A DNA stretch of 64,000 nt, taken from assembly GCF_018873765.1 (NCBI RefSeq), contig NC_057916.1, positions 13,908,001 to 13,972,000 of the forward strand, read 5' to 3'. The position numbers were made by a program, and so were the translations under genes. The stretch's first letter is position 1. Every line of letters begins with the position of its first letter. The notes below the pieces were generated by a model. The model was not told where the DNA came from. It saw nothing but the letters and a program-made list of their open reading frames with translations, and made no database searches. Below, in pieces: positions 24,201 through 36,712 of the stretch. This DNA comes from Telopea speciosissima. Lineage: Eukaryota; Streptophyta; Magnoliopsida; Proteales; Proteaceae.

Positions 24201-27104
24201 AAATAATCACTTCCTATGGACAAGAAGTCCTGCTTCCTAATTCCTATTGTATAACAAGGTTGCAAAAATGTCAAGCCAATCTGGTCGTTCATACTGATAT
24301 TATGCATCTGATGAGTTACGTTTATTCTGGATGTACATACAAACAGAAGTAAAGCAATAAAGGAGAGCTCTTAGAGATGTGTGCTGTATAAGGCATTCTG
24401 AGATGCTTGATTAGTCTTATATTATATGAACTGGACTTCCCTTGTTTTTGACACAATTGGAAACTCAACTTAATGGATCTGATATATTTTAGTAGTTCCA
24501 GATGAAGTTTGAGTTAGTTTAGTGGTCCAATGCATCAGCATTGATGGAAGTATCAGTACATCATTTGTTAAGAGACCTATCCTGAATATACGCTAAAAAA
24601 TTTAATCTGCATAAAAACACTTTGGAAGGACATGTAAGTAAACTAGTCCAGGGATATGTATGAAGAACCACAATGGCTGGATATGAGGTTTATTTTCTTA
24701 GAATATATTTTCAAAATATATGAAAATCAATTCATCTATTAATTATAGATCTTGGCATGCTAATGATTTTTCTTCTTTGTTATTATGTAAAAGCAATAAG
24801 GATGATTGAATAATACAAATATATCATATTTTTTCGACAATCTTTTTTGGTGCAAGGACACTGCGGAAAGGATCTTTGAAAAGAAGGGAGAAAGTATTTT
24901 CAAAATCTAGGTATTTTCATATTACAGTGGTTCCAAAGTTGATACTTTTGGTACTATTTGTCTGGATCTTTTGGATTCCCCATTATTATTATGTTGTTAA
25001 GCTGAAAATGTATACTTACTAGACTGTGTGTTGTAGCAAACATTTGTATACTTAAAACCTTGATGCTATGTTAAACTTGTTCATGTGCTACCCTTGGTTG
25101 GAAGCACAGTCCCGAATGGGTAAATATGATATGATCAAACTGATTATTACCGAACACCCAACCACAAAAAACTCCTAACTAGTTGCCATTAAGAACCAAT
25201 AATGATATGTGCTTTTCGAACTTTTTTATGTGTTTGAAGTTCTAATGACTCATTCTCTCTCTGTTTGCAGCTTTCGGCTATGCATTCAGAGAATTCTTAT
25301 TCTTCAAGACCAATTAGAAGTAGTTCAGTTACTCGCTCTTCCATCTCATCTGTTATGCACCACAACACCTATTCCTCCAACTCTAACCGATCCTCCTCAA
25401 TCCTCAACACCAGCTCTTTGTCAATTACATCTTCTAGACCATCTACTCCAACTAGCCGCTCAAGTTCTACAGCAAGACCTATAACTTCATCTGCTCGTCC
25501 AGTGCAATCACGTTCATCTACTCCTGCCAAATTCCGGCCAGCTCCCACCATTTCCTATGGTGAGAAAGCCCGAGTTACCCAGAACCCAAGACCATTAACC
25601 CCTACTGCCAGGCCCCAAACCCCTGGAAACCTCAGTTCTATATCAGCTCGGTCAAATTCACGGCCATCAACTCCCACTCACCGAACCCCAATTCCAGCTC
25701 CTGCTTCAGCTCCAGCAGCAGGTCGCTCTGTTTCTGTCGGACGGGTCCTACCAAATAGCCGACATCCAGCAACAGCATCTCGAGGAAGCTCTCCAGGTCC
25801 ACATACACGTACTTCACAGAAACCAATTGTTCCCTCTGATTTCCCACATGAAACACCACCAAACCTGAGGACGAAATTGCCAGACCGACCTGTATCTGCT
25901 GGTAGAACTCGCCCAGGCATTGCGGTCACTGTCAGGGGAAACTCAGAGGCATCAGGGCCTACAAATCCACCACGGAGGCAACCATCACCTATTGTCATGA
26001 GGGGGAGGCTTCCAGAACTTTCTAGAAGGGGCCACTTACATGCCAATGGACATGACATTGGTGCACCTGAATCGCAGAAGATCCCACCAGTCTCAATGCC
26101 TTCAATGTGGAAACCTGCAAAGTCTACAATAGACACTGAGAATACTGGATTTGGAAGAACAATCTCAAAGAAGTCTTTTGATATGGCTCTTAGGCACATG
26201 GTACGTCTCTTTTCTTCATATGTCTCTGGAAAAGGGAATGTTTTAAAAGGTTCAGCATGTACCCATATGCCACCCCATTCCCACTTCTCTGTGTTGGAAA
26301 TGTGCTGAAAATTTAGATGGTTCCAACTTTCCTGTGTTTTGAAAAAATGATGGAAATTAAGGTGCAATGGGGCCACCAGATAAAAGGTTCATCCACAGTT
26401 TTTAAAATTGTCCCCGTTGAATCATCCTAATTGTGTTGTATTTGAGTTCTTGATGTCAAAGCAATGATCTGGAGCAATGTCCTTAAAACCAGCCTTGCCC
26501 TTGACAAGCAAACAAGTTGGGGTATCCTACCCAACTGACAGAGGAACTGGTTTCACTGGCAGGCCTAGGTCACAGAATATTGGTTATGTGAGGTCAAATT
26601 TCCAGTGGCGTGTCTTGTAGGAGGGAAGGTGGTCAAATGTTTTGTACTTCAGGTTATTTTGATATTAGTTTTTAATTTCTAAGTACATTACTATATTGCA
26701 TTGGGTAGGATATCCGACATGGCACAGGGAGCATTCGTTCTCTATCAGGCACCACTCTCTTCCCTCAGAGTATTCACTCTAGTGCTCCAAAAGGTCAACG
26801 TGTTCGTGCCTTGGATCCTTCAGCTTCAGTAAGCAGCAACAGTGAGCTATTTGTAAGCAGTAACGGTTCCATGACACAGAATGGAAATCAATCTCTAGAT
26901 GGTGAGGCTGAAGAAGATGATGGTCGACTTTCTGCAAAGCTGAGTGAACCAGACATTGACGAGAATTCCCATTATGATGCAATTCTGCTCAAAGAAGACT
27001 TAAAGAATACAAATTGGCTTCTCAGTGCTGATGATACATCCGATCAGGGACTCATATTTGATCACCGGTTTGAGCCTCTACCAGAACTATTTGGTCTCAT
27101 ATGA
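21241..27104 (+). CDS. Plant Ser/Pro/Arg-rich protein (At3g08670/At2g40070 family)
   Basis: Five exons with GT-AG borders and kept phase: 21241-21412, 22056-22161, 23971-24094, 25271-26200 and 26709-27104, giving 575 residues, normal for the family. The N-terminus has HRRGRSISGITRDTDENLDL followed by FSRNRRSLS. A conserved core HDYDWLLTPPGTP spans exons 2-3 (residues about 90-101). Exon 4 is a long basic, disordered stretch of Ser, Pro, Thr and Arg repeats (RPSTPTSRSSSTARP and similar). The C-terminus is acidic and ends in FEPLPELFGLI. These proteins are often auto-labelled FLO11-like or SRRM2-like from composition only; their function is not established. No signal peptide or membrane segment is seen. 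Intron 2 carries two SINEs. The start is the first in-frame ATG and matches the family N-terminus. Confidence 0.9.
22941..23041 (+). mobile_element. 5'-truncated Au-type SINE with 10-bp TSD
   Basis: 22951-23031 matches the 3' body of angiosperm Au SINEs: GCTGCGTACATTATGACCCT, CCAGACCCCGCAGTGGCGGG, AGCCTCGTGCACTGGGT, then a T-run. A perfect 10-bp duplication AGTCTGATTT flanks it (22941-22950 and 23032-23041). It sits in intron 2 of the Ser/Pro-rich gene, in sense orientation. The tRNA-like 5' half is absent. Confidence 0.85.
23408..23609 (-). mobile_element. Full-length Au-type SINE, antisense, with 17-bp TSD
   Basis: On the minus strand 23592-23425 reads GGCGGGCCTCGGTGCAACGG (A box), then GTCACGGGTTCAAGTC (B box), then the Au body GACTGCGTACATTATGACCC, CCAGACCCCGCAGTGGCGG and CACTGGGTAACGCCC. 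Flanking repeats TCAACATCTGGATACCT (23408-23424) and TCAACATCCAGATACCT (23593-23609) differ at two positions. About 168 bp, near full length, in intron 2 of the Ser/Pro-rich gene. Confidence 0.9.
23818..23852. repeat. Poly-G tract in intron 2
   Basis: A run of G broken by two A residues follows a T-run at about 23810-23818. It is simple sequence and could also contain assembly error. Confidence 0.8.
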
Positions 27105-29257
<2,153 letters not shown>

Positions 29258-29404
29258 AATCCGGATCAGCTACCCACATGGGGACGAATGGGGACACCCC
29301 TTCATGGGCATGGGTCCCACACCCTAGAGGCAGCTCCCACATCCCCTGGAGGGTTCAGAGTTGTCCCCACCCGTCCCCATGTGGGTAGTAGATCTGAACT
29401 CTGG
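29258..29404. repeat. Hairpin MITE
   Basis: CTACCCACATGGGGACG on the left pairs with CGTCCCCATGTGGGTAG on the right, and arms extend on both sides for about 45 bp with mismatches (GGATC.. against ..AGATC). The centre is GC-richer than its surroundings. No coding content. Confidence 0.75.
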
Positions 29405-30359
29405 TTATTCTGTGTCTACATATCGCCCCCTTTTGGTGATAACTCTCCTTTCAAATTTATGATCGTTGGATGTAAACCTATTCAGGTGGAAGAATCTTAG
29501 GGGGTGCCACCACGGCTGGACAGGAGCCAGATCCCATCTTCGCTGTTCATAAGGAATTACTAATATGTATATAAATGGTGACAATGACAAGTGACACGGC
29601 ATTTGAGGTTCTTTGTTTTTCTAAAACCAACCCCTCGGTAGTCAGGGTCCCCGGCCAACTCAGGAGCATCAAAACTTGGGAATGGACTTTTTGAGGGATG
29701 TGAAAGAACATAGAAATTTAGATTCCTTTTCTATCATAGTTTTCCTTCACCTGATCCCCTCCTGATGCCCGTGAATGAATTCATTCACCGTGAGTGGAGG
29801 AAAATTTGGCCCAAAGATGAAATTCTCTTCTTACCGAGGAAGGGAAATAACAAAGAAACTCAATGTTCTTAGAGTTCAATCAGTATCGAATCGCCATAGA
29901 TGAGGAGATTCTCTCTTCACTACGTGGGATGAAAAACTTTCACCATTTTATTATTATTATTTTTTAAAAATAAGGGATGGAATGTCAAACTGAGTTTTTC
30001 TTTATCCACTTTACCCACAAATGTCATTTTAGTTGGAATAAACTCTTCACCCACTCTAAGGGTATTATGACCACCGATTCTCTTCGCCGTGGGTGAAGAA
30101 AAATTACAAGTTGGATAAGTAAACGCTGAAAGATGGCCATAACAGAGTCTTCAAGACAAAGTCCTACGAGCTTTTGGAATGTGCTACCCGATTTGACGGC
30201 TCTTGGGAGCGCTTCCTTCAAGAAATACTGAGAACGAAGAAACTTTAGTTAGCTTTAAAGGTTAGTTTTAGTAGCATTAAATTCTTATGAAACCTCTCGG
30301 AGGACTCCATATTCCAGAAAAAGGATGGTTCATTTTCTTTGACAACCCTCCCCCTCCCC
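29405..30359. other. Intergenic, decayed TTCACC/GGTGAA inverted words
   Basis: No gene. Words like CTCTTCGCCGTGGGTGAAG recur here (29935-30105) and at 17330-17445 on both strands, suggesting a degraded repeat family. Confidence 0.35.
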
Positions 30360-31835
30360 TCAAAGAATAATTATCACCTCCAATTTACTGTCCACTCTAA
30401 GTTCCTTCAATTCATCATTGAGGAGCGAAAATGATCACCTTACCCCATCTTGGGCAGTGTGTTCGGACCTTAGTTAGTAAGTACGCGTATAATACACGTA
30501 TTATACGCGTACCTGAATTTTTGAACGCATAATACTCCCGTCCCCGCACTTTCCCGTATTTTTATAAAAAAACGCATTTTTTAATCGATTGCGTATTATA
30601 CTCGTATAATTCAGGTATTATACGTTTTATACTTTTTAAATTTTACTCTAATGTTTTAAAAAAAAAAAAAAAAAAAACCCCAAAGATTAGAATTTTTCAC
30701 GATTTCACTTTCTCTTCTTTTGTGATTTGCGTTTTCACTCCAAAGTCCAACCCTAGAAGGCAACAGGCAGCCCCTCCATCTCCGTTCAACACCGCTATCG
30801 TCAAAGCTTCGACGGCAACAACATCGGCGACGGCGGCGACGGCAGCGCGGCAGGGCGATGGCAGCAGCGCTGGCGCTGGCGGACGTTTCTCCTTGTTTAT
30901 TTCTTCTTCCACTCGTTGTTCTTGGAAGAACTTCTTCCACTGTGGTTAGTATCCCTTTCTCTATTTCGTATTGTTTGCTAATCAAACGAAAAATCACAAG
31001 TTCCAACTGCATCTCCATGGAAAATAGAAACGGGAAACCTTTTTTATTTTCGCTTTCACCACAATCCACGTTCACCTATCCTCTGTTTCACTCTTATCTA
31101 CAAGGATTAATTAATTTGGTAAACAGCAAGTTTCCTATTTTTTTCCCTATTCTCATTTGTAGTTAATCACATAATTTTTCCTTTTTTTTTTTAGCTTCAG
31201 TTGTTGTGTTCTCGTTTTAAGATGCCTTGCAGGTCTCCTTATTTCTGTTTTATTCTTATTCTCATTGTCTGAAATTGGAATTTTGTGGAAATCTAACCTC
31301 AACTTCACTTTTGGTTGAAAATTCTCACATTTTCCACTATGGTTCAACCAAAAAAAAAAAAAAACCTTCTCCACTATGGGGTGTGGGTCTCTCTCGTTTA
31401 GAGACTACTTTATTGATATTTTGATATTTTAAGTGCTAATCTTAGAGATGTAATATAAGATATTATATTATTGTGTTTATTTTAGTTTATAAAATCATGA
31501 TATTATTTTGTTTATTAGGTGGTGAATGCATATTATATAATGAATATATGCCGTTTTTTAAAAGTATTATTGCCGTCTATGCCGTATTATACACGTATTA
31601 ACGCGTATCGTATTATTACCGTATGCGTTTTATGAAGCCAATTTTTAAAAGTATTATTACCGTCTAGTCCGTTTAATTGCCGCACGTATCCGTTCCGTTC
31701 AATTGCCGTTCCCGAACTTACTAACTAAGGTTCGGACAGAGGTACAGTGATCATTTTTGCTCCTATGTGAGGAATTAAAGGAATTAGAGTAAACATCGAA
31801 TTGGAAGGGATAACGATTTTCCCCCTCAAATGCCT
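30360..31835. repeat. Inverted-repeat MITE split by a hAT insertion
   Basis: The arms at about 30364-30461 and 31738-31825 are reverse complements with moderate divergence (left GGAGCGAAAATGATCACCTT, right AGTGATCATTTTTGCTCC, plus TTCCTTCAATTC/GAATTAAAGGAA). The hAT element at 30470-31729 sits at the centre. A related MITE without insertion is at 33612-33795 and contains the same central words GTGTGTTCGG and AGGTAAGGTGGTCATTT. Confidence 0.7.
30462..31737. mobile_element. Non-autonomous hAT-like transposon with 8-bp TSD
   Basis: The element runs 30470-31729 (1260 bp). TIRs start CTTAGTTAGTAAGT at 30470 and end ACTTACTAACTAAG at 31729. A perfect 8-bp duplication GTTCGGAC flanks it (30462-30469, 31730-31737), the size made by hAT transposases. 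Subterminal regions are full of TACGCGTATAATACACG-like words in both orientations, as expected for transposase binding arrays. The interior has a GC-rich Ala-coding-like patch (30760-30890), which could be part of a captured or ancestral exon; no transposase domain was recognised. Confidence 0.85.
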
Positions 31836-33611
31836 AAAGAAAATCTATTTTTTTCCTCGGGAAAAAGAACAATTTGGTTGCATGGCTCTACGCCTAGACA
31901 TAGCCCCTAAAATGACTACTTTACCCCTTACAAAATGAAAATTCCCCGCAATAAATGGCCTGCATGTGCTTCCATTGGCTTCCATGTTGGTGCAAGGGTC
32001 AGGACGTGATCGAGCAGTGTTCTTCCCCCCCCAACCCCTCCTATTTTTTTTTAAACTAAAAGGATCTTAATCGAATTCCCCTCCACATGTGGAGGATCAG
32101 GTAGTCTTTCCAGCAATGAAAATCTAAATCTTGTTGACATTATTAGGTGTTTAAAACCGAACAATTTAGTAATCGATTCGGTTTTGATTTTGAAGTTTAA
32201 TAATCGATTTCGTTTCGATTCTAGTAGAGGAACTGTCGAATGCAAACCGATAAAACGATTAAACCGTTGAACTGATAAACCAATTAAATATATAATTCTT
32301 ATAAATAAAAAGAAAAAAGAAAAAGAAGAAGCTTAAGACAAGGAGTTGGAGAGAGAGACATCTTACCCTCTCCTCTCTCATCGTTCGTAGAATTTAATGG
32401 ACTTCCATACTATTGCAACAATCTGAATCCTCTCCAACTATTTGGGCATCCAATTCCTATTCAACTACCCATCCAATATATAGGAGGACTTGGATACGCA
32501 TCCCAACACCTAGGTATACATGTCCAAATACTCTCTACCATTGAATGTGTGGCTGGAGAGTGTGGGAAAGGGATGTTAAAGGAACACCGATTAGAAACGG
32601 ATCAAGTCGAACCAATTACTAATAGTCAAATTTAATTTTAATTGTTACTAAAAAATAAAAATTCAATTTTAATTTACATTCATTACATCTTGAATTGAAT
32701 CAAAACTGAACCAATTCATACTGGACCTTTTGTTGGAGTTGTTTTATCTTTGGTATCTCCGTCGCACAAAGTGGTCCAAGTTTCCAAGTATTTATGGTTA
32801 TGGAGCCTCATTCTTTATCCAACTAAGCCAGCAAGGCTATTAAAACGTTAAAGGTTTTTGCCCTTTGGGAGGGGGGGCCAATCCAGTCTCGCCGATCATA
32901 TTTAAACACAAAAAGGCCCATCAATTTAAGTTTTAAGGACCCTACCATGTGGCTTTGAGTAAGGCGCCATTTATATTTTGAAAAATATGAAATACATAAT
33001 CATTTAAATCATGAATGATTTGGTATGAAGTCATAAATGTGGATGATTGCCTATAATTTCTTTTCTGTCTCTCTCTCTCGTTTTCCTTCACATTTTTCTT
33101 CCCTCGTTGTTTTTGATAAACTTTCTTCAGTGTATTCAAATTTATCATAATTCATGAGATTCATATTCGAAATCTTAGTAATTCTTCATTATTGGGAGAA
33201 TAGCATGCTCAGCTTAGATCTTGAGTCCATAATTGTTTTATCTATTCAAGAAAGTTTTCCTACCCATAATGAAGGAAAAATCAGTGAATCTAAGGGTGTC
33301 AATGTGAACTAAGAATCGAATACCGAAATCATTTTCGTATCGAATTATCTATATTGAATCATCTGAATAAATTCGATATGGTATCGGTATAAGATATTTA
33401 TATCAATGAAACACTCATCAGACTACTTAATGTGTAGAACATATATTTGTAATTAATTTTTTTTTTTTAAATAATTTAGATCGGAGAATCCGATCAATTC
33501 AATCTTGGAAACTACTTTTCATAATCCTGGAGATGAGGATCTAGCTCTTCTCCAAGGAATCCATCACCCACGGAGTGTCCAATGAGACATTCAACAGGTG
33601 GGCTGATTGAA
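31836..33611. other. Intergenic, no gene
   Basis: AT-rich DNA. A block at about 32140-32290 is rich in AACCGA/TCGGTT words (AGTAATCGATTCGG and similar), another decayed repeat. A second at 33295-33410 has AATCGAATACCGAAAT-like words. No exon is supported. Confidence 0.4.
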
Positions 33612-33795
33612 CACGAAAAATTATCTTTTGCGATTCTCTGTTCGTTACAATTCCCTAATGCCTCTAATAAGAGGAGGGTGGACCCTACCTAGGTAGTGTG
33701 TTCGGGTAGGAGGTAAGGTGGTCATTTCTACCCCCTATGAGAGGAATTGTAGGAACTGTACCAAATAAAGATCCACAGATGAGAAAGATTCAACT
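33612..33795. repeat. Unsplit relative of the MITE at 30360-31835
   Basis: Arms CAATTCCCTAATGCCTCTAA and GAGAGGAATTGTAGGAAC pair across a centre with GTGTGTTCGGGTAGGAGGTA. The same central words flank the hAT insertion in the other copy, so this shows what the unfilled site looks like. A further half copy follows at about 33825-33900. Confidence 0.65.
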
Positions 33796-33900
33796 GAACA
33801 CGTATCGAGATGCATCAACATGAAAAAATTATCACCTCAATTTACCTCTACGTCAATTTCCTTAATTCCCTCTAATAGAGGTGGGGAGGGAGGGAAATAA

Positions 33901-34479
33901 TAGACAACAACATGAGATACATCCATCACCTTGACATAAAATCATTTTACCAGAAAAAGACATAATGTCCTATAAAAGTAAGGTAAGGGCCATTGACCAT
34001 TTGACCTTCCATGGTGGTTCCATATGTTGGCAGTTCGGCCACACATCATCATTCAACCACCACACGAGTAGGTGATGGGCCCCAACTTACATCAGAATCG
34101 ACACGTAGTGGAACGTATTTCATCGTACAACATTGGTGATGGGACCGAACTTACATCAGAGAGACAGAAAGAAAGAATCCGAGGAAACCCCCAAATTACC
34201 CTAAACAAAATTTAAAGTCTTATTAAAAGGCCGGTGGAAGGTGGATGGGATGGGTCCTCCTACGTCAACTACCATTGAACAGCTGGACACGACGGGTGGA
34301 TGGGTGGGCCCACTCTCTAGTCAAAGTCTAACAAAAGAATGATGTGTGGATCTATTGAATCCAAATTCAATCCAGACCGTTCGCCACTTCTCATATGTTC
34401 CAACGCCGCTGGTGTAAGAAGAATCTACCATTTTACATCAATGGCAACACACTAGATACTGGATAGTACTATCATCAAC
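33901..34479. other. Intergenic, no gene
   Basis: Only short direct repeats were noticed, such as GATGGG(C/A)CC(C/G)AACTTACATC at about 34074 and 34138. Confidence 0.35.
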
Positions 34480-34660
34480 TGGGGAATTTTGATCATCTTA
34501 ATTACAGTACACCTTAAGTGCATCAAAAAGGTATATTTGACGGTGCACCTTAAAGTGATTTTGTTTAAAACACTCTCCCAAGTGCATGTGCACCGACATA
34601 TGTATCTTTTTGGTGCACTTGAGGGTGTACCATACTTGAGGGGATAAAAATCCAATTTTA
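34480..34660. repeat. Hairpin MITE
   Basis: GTACACCTTAAGTGCATCAA on the left pairs with TTGGTGCACTTGAGGGTGTAC on the right, with AAAAGGTATAT/ATGTATCTTTT continuing inward and GGGGAATTTTGATC/GATAAAAATCC outward. The centre has further GTGCACC/GGTGCAC words. No coding content. Confidence 0.7.
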
Positions 34661-35998
34661 ATCACAATTATAAGAGGAAACCGAAAAAGATGCCTTATAG
34701 TACAATGTGAAACAAGAGAGTTGATCCCGTGGACTCTTGGGGGCATGCACCCCACTAGCAAGCCATCGACAAACTGAGCAAACAGTTGTTTACCATATCA
34801 TCATTTAACTGTATGTAAAAACATATACATACAGGTAAGTGATCCAAATTGGGACCCACAACGGTCAAGGAAGAGAGAAAAAATGAATAAATCCCCTCTG
34901 GGCAGATGTAAAGGTAGGGGTATCAAACCCTAAATCAAACCAATTAGATCGATCAAAACTGAACGAAAAATCCAATTGAACCAATTCCTTATTGGGACGG
35001 CTTTGGCTTGCGGTATTATGGAATTGCCTGAAAAGTAGATTGCAACCTATTGATTGAAAACCACATCGAACATAGAAACCATATCAGAACCGAACCCAAA
35101 TAGAAATTAAACCGATAAGAAACCTAAACCATCCAAAGATTATAAAAAAAATATTTTGTTCCATAATTATGTACTTGCCAAACGAACCTAAGCTAGGTCA
35201 AACCCACTAACAACCTGATAAGAGAGAACAAAATAAATCAAACCCAAACCAAATCGAAACCGATCCTTCCCTTATTGATTTGTTTTTGGATTCACCCACT
35301 CATCCCAAAATTGAACTTTACCTAATCGAAACTGAACCTTTTTCCATAATTGGTTTGGTTTTGATCGAATTCACCTATTCTATCCCAAAAACCGATTCAA
35401 CCTACTTGAAACAAAACCAAACTGACCAATTGCCACCGATTGGGAATATTCTTCCATAAAAAATAGGAGAATTTTGCAAATGCTTTCAAAGAGCAATTAG
35501 AATATGGCCTAATGTTCACTGTGAGGGAGCGTGACCCTGCACATGCATAGGACCAATGAGCACACATACTTGGCATTATAAGGGTGAGATTTTTGCTTTT
35601 CATGGAGTTATGGAGCGATCATTTCACCCTCTCTGTGTCTGGATGTGGGCCAGTGGTATCCTCCCCCCACATAGAACTTTTCTCCTTAGAATATTAATGT
35701 GGAGAGGAGCATGGAACATGTAAGTCAGCCCAGCAAAGTGAGAGAGACGTAGACCACACTAATATGTCGGATGAAGTGAACACAAACACATATTATGACT
35801 TACTTTTGTCAGTCTACACTCAAATTCCAACAATAATATTAATAATAATAGTATGACTTACGTTTGTCAATCTAAAACTAGAAGTGTTTTCATGATTTTT
35901 GGACGCTAAGATGTGAGTAGTAGATTGGCTCAAACCAACCAAACATTCTCTCGTTTTTTTCTCTTTCTCTCCCACCCCTACTGACTAAAAGGTTCAGC

Positions 35999-36002
<4 letters not shown>
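34661..36002. other. Intergenic, no gene; AACCGA-rich relic
   Basis: 34917-35400 is packed with AAACCAAACC/AATCGAAACCGA words, like the relics at 14700 and 32140. No exon supported. Confidence 0.4.

Positions 36003-36031
<29 letters not shown>
36003..36031. repeat. (CT)n microsatellite
   Basis: An uninterrupted CT dinucleotide run. Shorter CT/GA tracts occur at 5511-5532, 7991-8005 and 63402-63415. Confidence 0.95.
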
Positions 36032-36034
<3 letters not shown>

Positions 36035-36539
36035 CTTTTTTGAGAAAATGTGATTGAGGTCTAGAAGAAGGGTGAAGTATATACACATAAATGCATTTTT
36101 TAAGGGATGGCAATGGAGTGTGACCTTGTGATGAAACAAATTCTTTCTCTAATATATAAAAAGAAGGGAGAGGGTTCCCTACACTGATGAAGTGCAATTT
36201 CAGACGAATGAAAACTTTCTTTGAAATCTGACAATAGGGAGAGGGAAATTTATGACATATCACCCCCTTACATGAACAATGATATGTAAAGGGGTGTGTA
36301 AATTTAGTTATGGGGGAAGTTTTCATACACGATAGTATAAGCATGCACGGTCGTGTCCCCTCTCACAATGAGTTGGAAAAGTCATAAACCCCCCCCCCCC
36401 CCAATAATTAATGCTTTGAAACTCCCATCTTCTCACATACAAAGTTGTGTATAAAAACTTTCCTTTTTAGTTTTTGAGCTGGAGTTGTGCATAACTTTTA
36501 TCCACAAAAAAACAAGAGGAAATGATCTACATACCATCG

Positions 36540-36712
36540 TGATCGTCTAAGACGCGCTGCCCATAGTGGCTTGAGCGACTCACAAATAGGGCACAATACA
36601 ATGACCGTCTTACCCTCATTCAAGTAAGGCGCTCAGGCAAAGGGTAACGCAGTCATTGCGTTGTGCACTGTTTGCGCATCGTTCAGACCGCTACGGACGG
36701 CGCACCGTATAG
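36540..36712. repeat. Hairpin MITE, GC-richer
   Basis: The left arm (GCGCTGCCCATAGTGGC to ATACAATGACCGTCTTACCC) pairs imperfectly with the right arm (GGGTAACGCAGTCATTGCG to GCTACGGACGGCGCA). A single-arm relative, GGTGCGCAATGACCGCCTTA, lies at about 37903-37950, so it is a dispersed family. Confidence 0.65.

Noticed and set aside
25678..26376. 232-codon open frame on the minus strand
   Set aside because: It is the shadow of exon 4 of the Ser/Pro-rich gene, whose biased codons leave the opposite strand open. No family matches.
30656..31075. 139-codon minus-strand frame with Arg/Ala/Cys-rich stretches
   Set aside because: It crosses an A-run and the GC-rich island of the hAT element; composition explains the open frame and no domain is seen.
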